Positions 40,637 through 40,720 of a stretch of 40,720 bases of DNA are shown piece by piece. Every line of letters starts with the position of its first letter. Position 1 is the first letter of the stretch. Both the position numbers and the translations under genes were made by a program. This stretch comes from Bacteroidota bacterium (lineage in GTDB: Bacteria > Bacteroidota > Bacteroidia > Bacteroidales > Prolixibacteraceae): contig JAJUGZ010000031.1 of NCBI GenBank assembly GCA_029265715.1, positions 1 through 40,720 on the forward strand, in the 5' to 3' direction. Under the pieces are notes generated by a model. That model made no database searches. It saw only the letters and a program-made list of their open reading frames with translations, and had not been told where the DNA came from.

Positions 40637-40720
40637 GATGAAATAGCCATGATTTGCAAACACCAACAGATAATGAAAATAATAACCGGATCATGGCTAT
40701 TCCATCTGACAACTTAAAAA
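40637..40720 (+). repeat. Palindromic intergenic repeat, B unit, cut by the window end
   Basis: GATGAAATAGCCATGAT (40637-40653) pairs with ATCATGGCTATTCCATC (40690-40706). The tail TGACAACTTAAAAA runs off the window. The order A then B is the reverse of that at 34976-35218 and differs from 7151-7438 too, so units can follow each other in either order. Confidence 0.92.

Noticed and set aside
40404-40712. Open frame of about 100 codons on the minus strand across the repeat array
   Set aside because: It runs through hairpin arms and tails of A and B units, and a related frame appears at 35141-35368 only because the repeat is the same. There is no independent sign of coding.
1-40720. tRNA or rRNA genes
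   Set aside because: GTTCGAA-like matches were checked and all lie within protein genes; no cloverleaf was found.

Overview
The window reads as a chromosomal segment of a Bacteroidota bacterium, most likely of the Marinilabiliales/Prolixibacteraceae kind, but that placement is inferred from gene content without a search. The signs are A-rich translation starts without Shine-Dalgarno sequences, several -7 boxes of the form TAnnTTTG, YaiO-type and other outer-membrane barrels, a DUF4783 protein, a nucleoside transporter with an added signal peptide next to a bifunctional nuclease, and paired rhomboids behind mutL. No phage, plasmid, transposase, rRNA or tRNA gene was seen. Thirty-six protein genes are supported, most of them housekeeping.

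Layout. 1-4834 (minus strand): an outer-membrane protein, the methylthiotransferase pair miaB-mtaB (4-base overlap) and a ferredoxin-NADP reductase-like flavoprotein. 4986-6824: a flavodoxin-fold protein converging on a DUF4783/YihY pair. 7721-16859 (plus): rlmH, a 1223-residue sensor histidine kinase, an aldo/keto reductase, an MBL-fold hydrolase, a small membrane protein, a phosphoribosyltransferase and a TMTC-like membrane/TPR protein. 16946-25034: an M3-like metallopeptidase lipoprotein, an AIM24-family protein, an MlaF/MlaE pair, a mannose-1-phosphate guanylyltransferase, and a nuclease/nucleoside-transporter pair. 25313-31371 (plus): rplU-rpmA, serS, a small membrane protein, mutL and two rhomboids. 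31500-36870 (minus): a response regulator, a YaiO barrel, a HEAT-repeat membrane protein and a processive-type GT2, then a TrmN6-like methyltransferase. 37297-40444: an acyl-CoA synthetase with an XRE/cupin regulator, and a lycopene cyclase-domain protein.

The most striking content lies between the genes. Five intergenic regions (1-238, 3930-4153, 7069-7720, 34976-35218, 40502-end), plus one remnant (31440-31499), hold a modular family of palindromic repeats. Units follow each other head to tail. Each opens with (G/T)ATGAAATAG or a close variant, folds through inverted arms of the type GATGAAATAGCCAT...ATGGCTATTCCATC, and most end in an A-rich tail that runs into the ATGAA of the next unit. 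Spacing is exact: 135 bp for three A units and 97 bp for two B units. An inner stem covaries between copies (GAGC/GCTC versus AAGC/GCTT). All copies lie in the sense of a flanking gene. At rlmH and miaB the last unit runs directly into the gene, so the ATGAAA that would start another unit is the start codon. No gene in the window explains their spread.

A second candidate system is the response regulator / TPR-YaiO barrel / HEAT membrane protein / processive GT2 cluster. Its parts resemble a polysaccharide synthase, an outer-membrane exporter and a control module, and a repeat array sits in the middle of the operon. Other points are a probable structured leader in front of rplU, a MutL whose nuclease motifs are degenerate, and a GGTAAA half-site cluster that overlaps a promoter box facing the largest repeat array.
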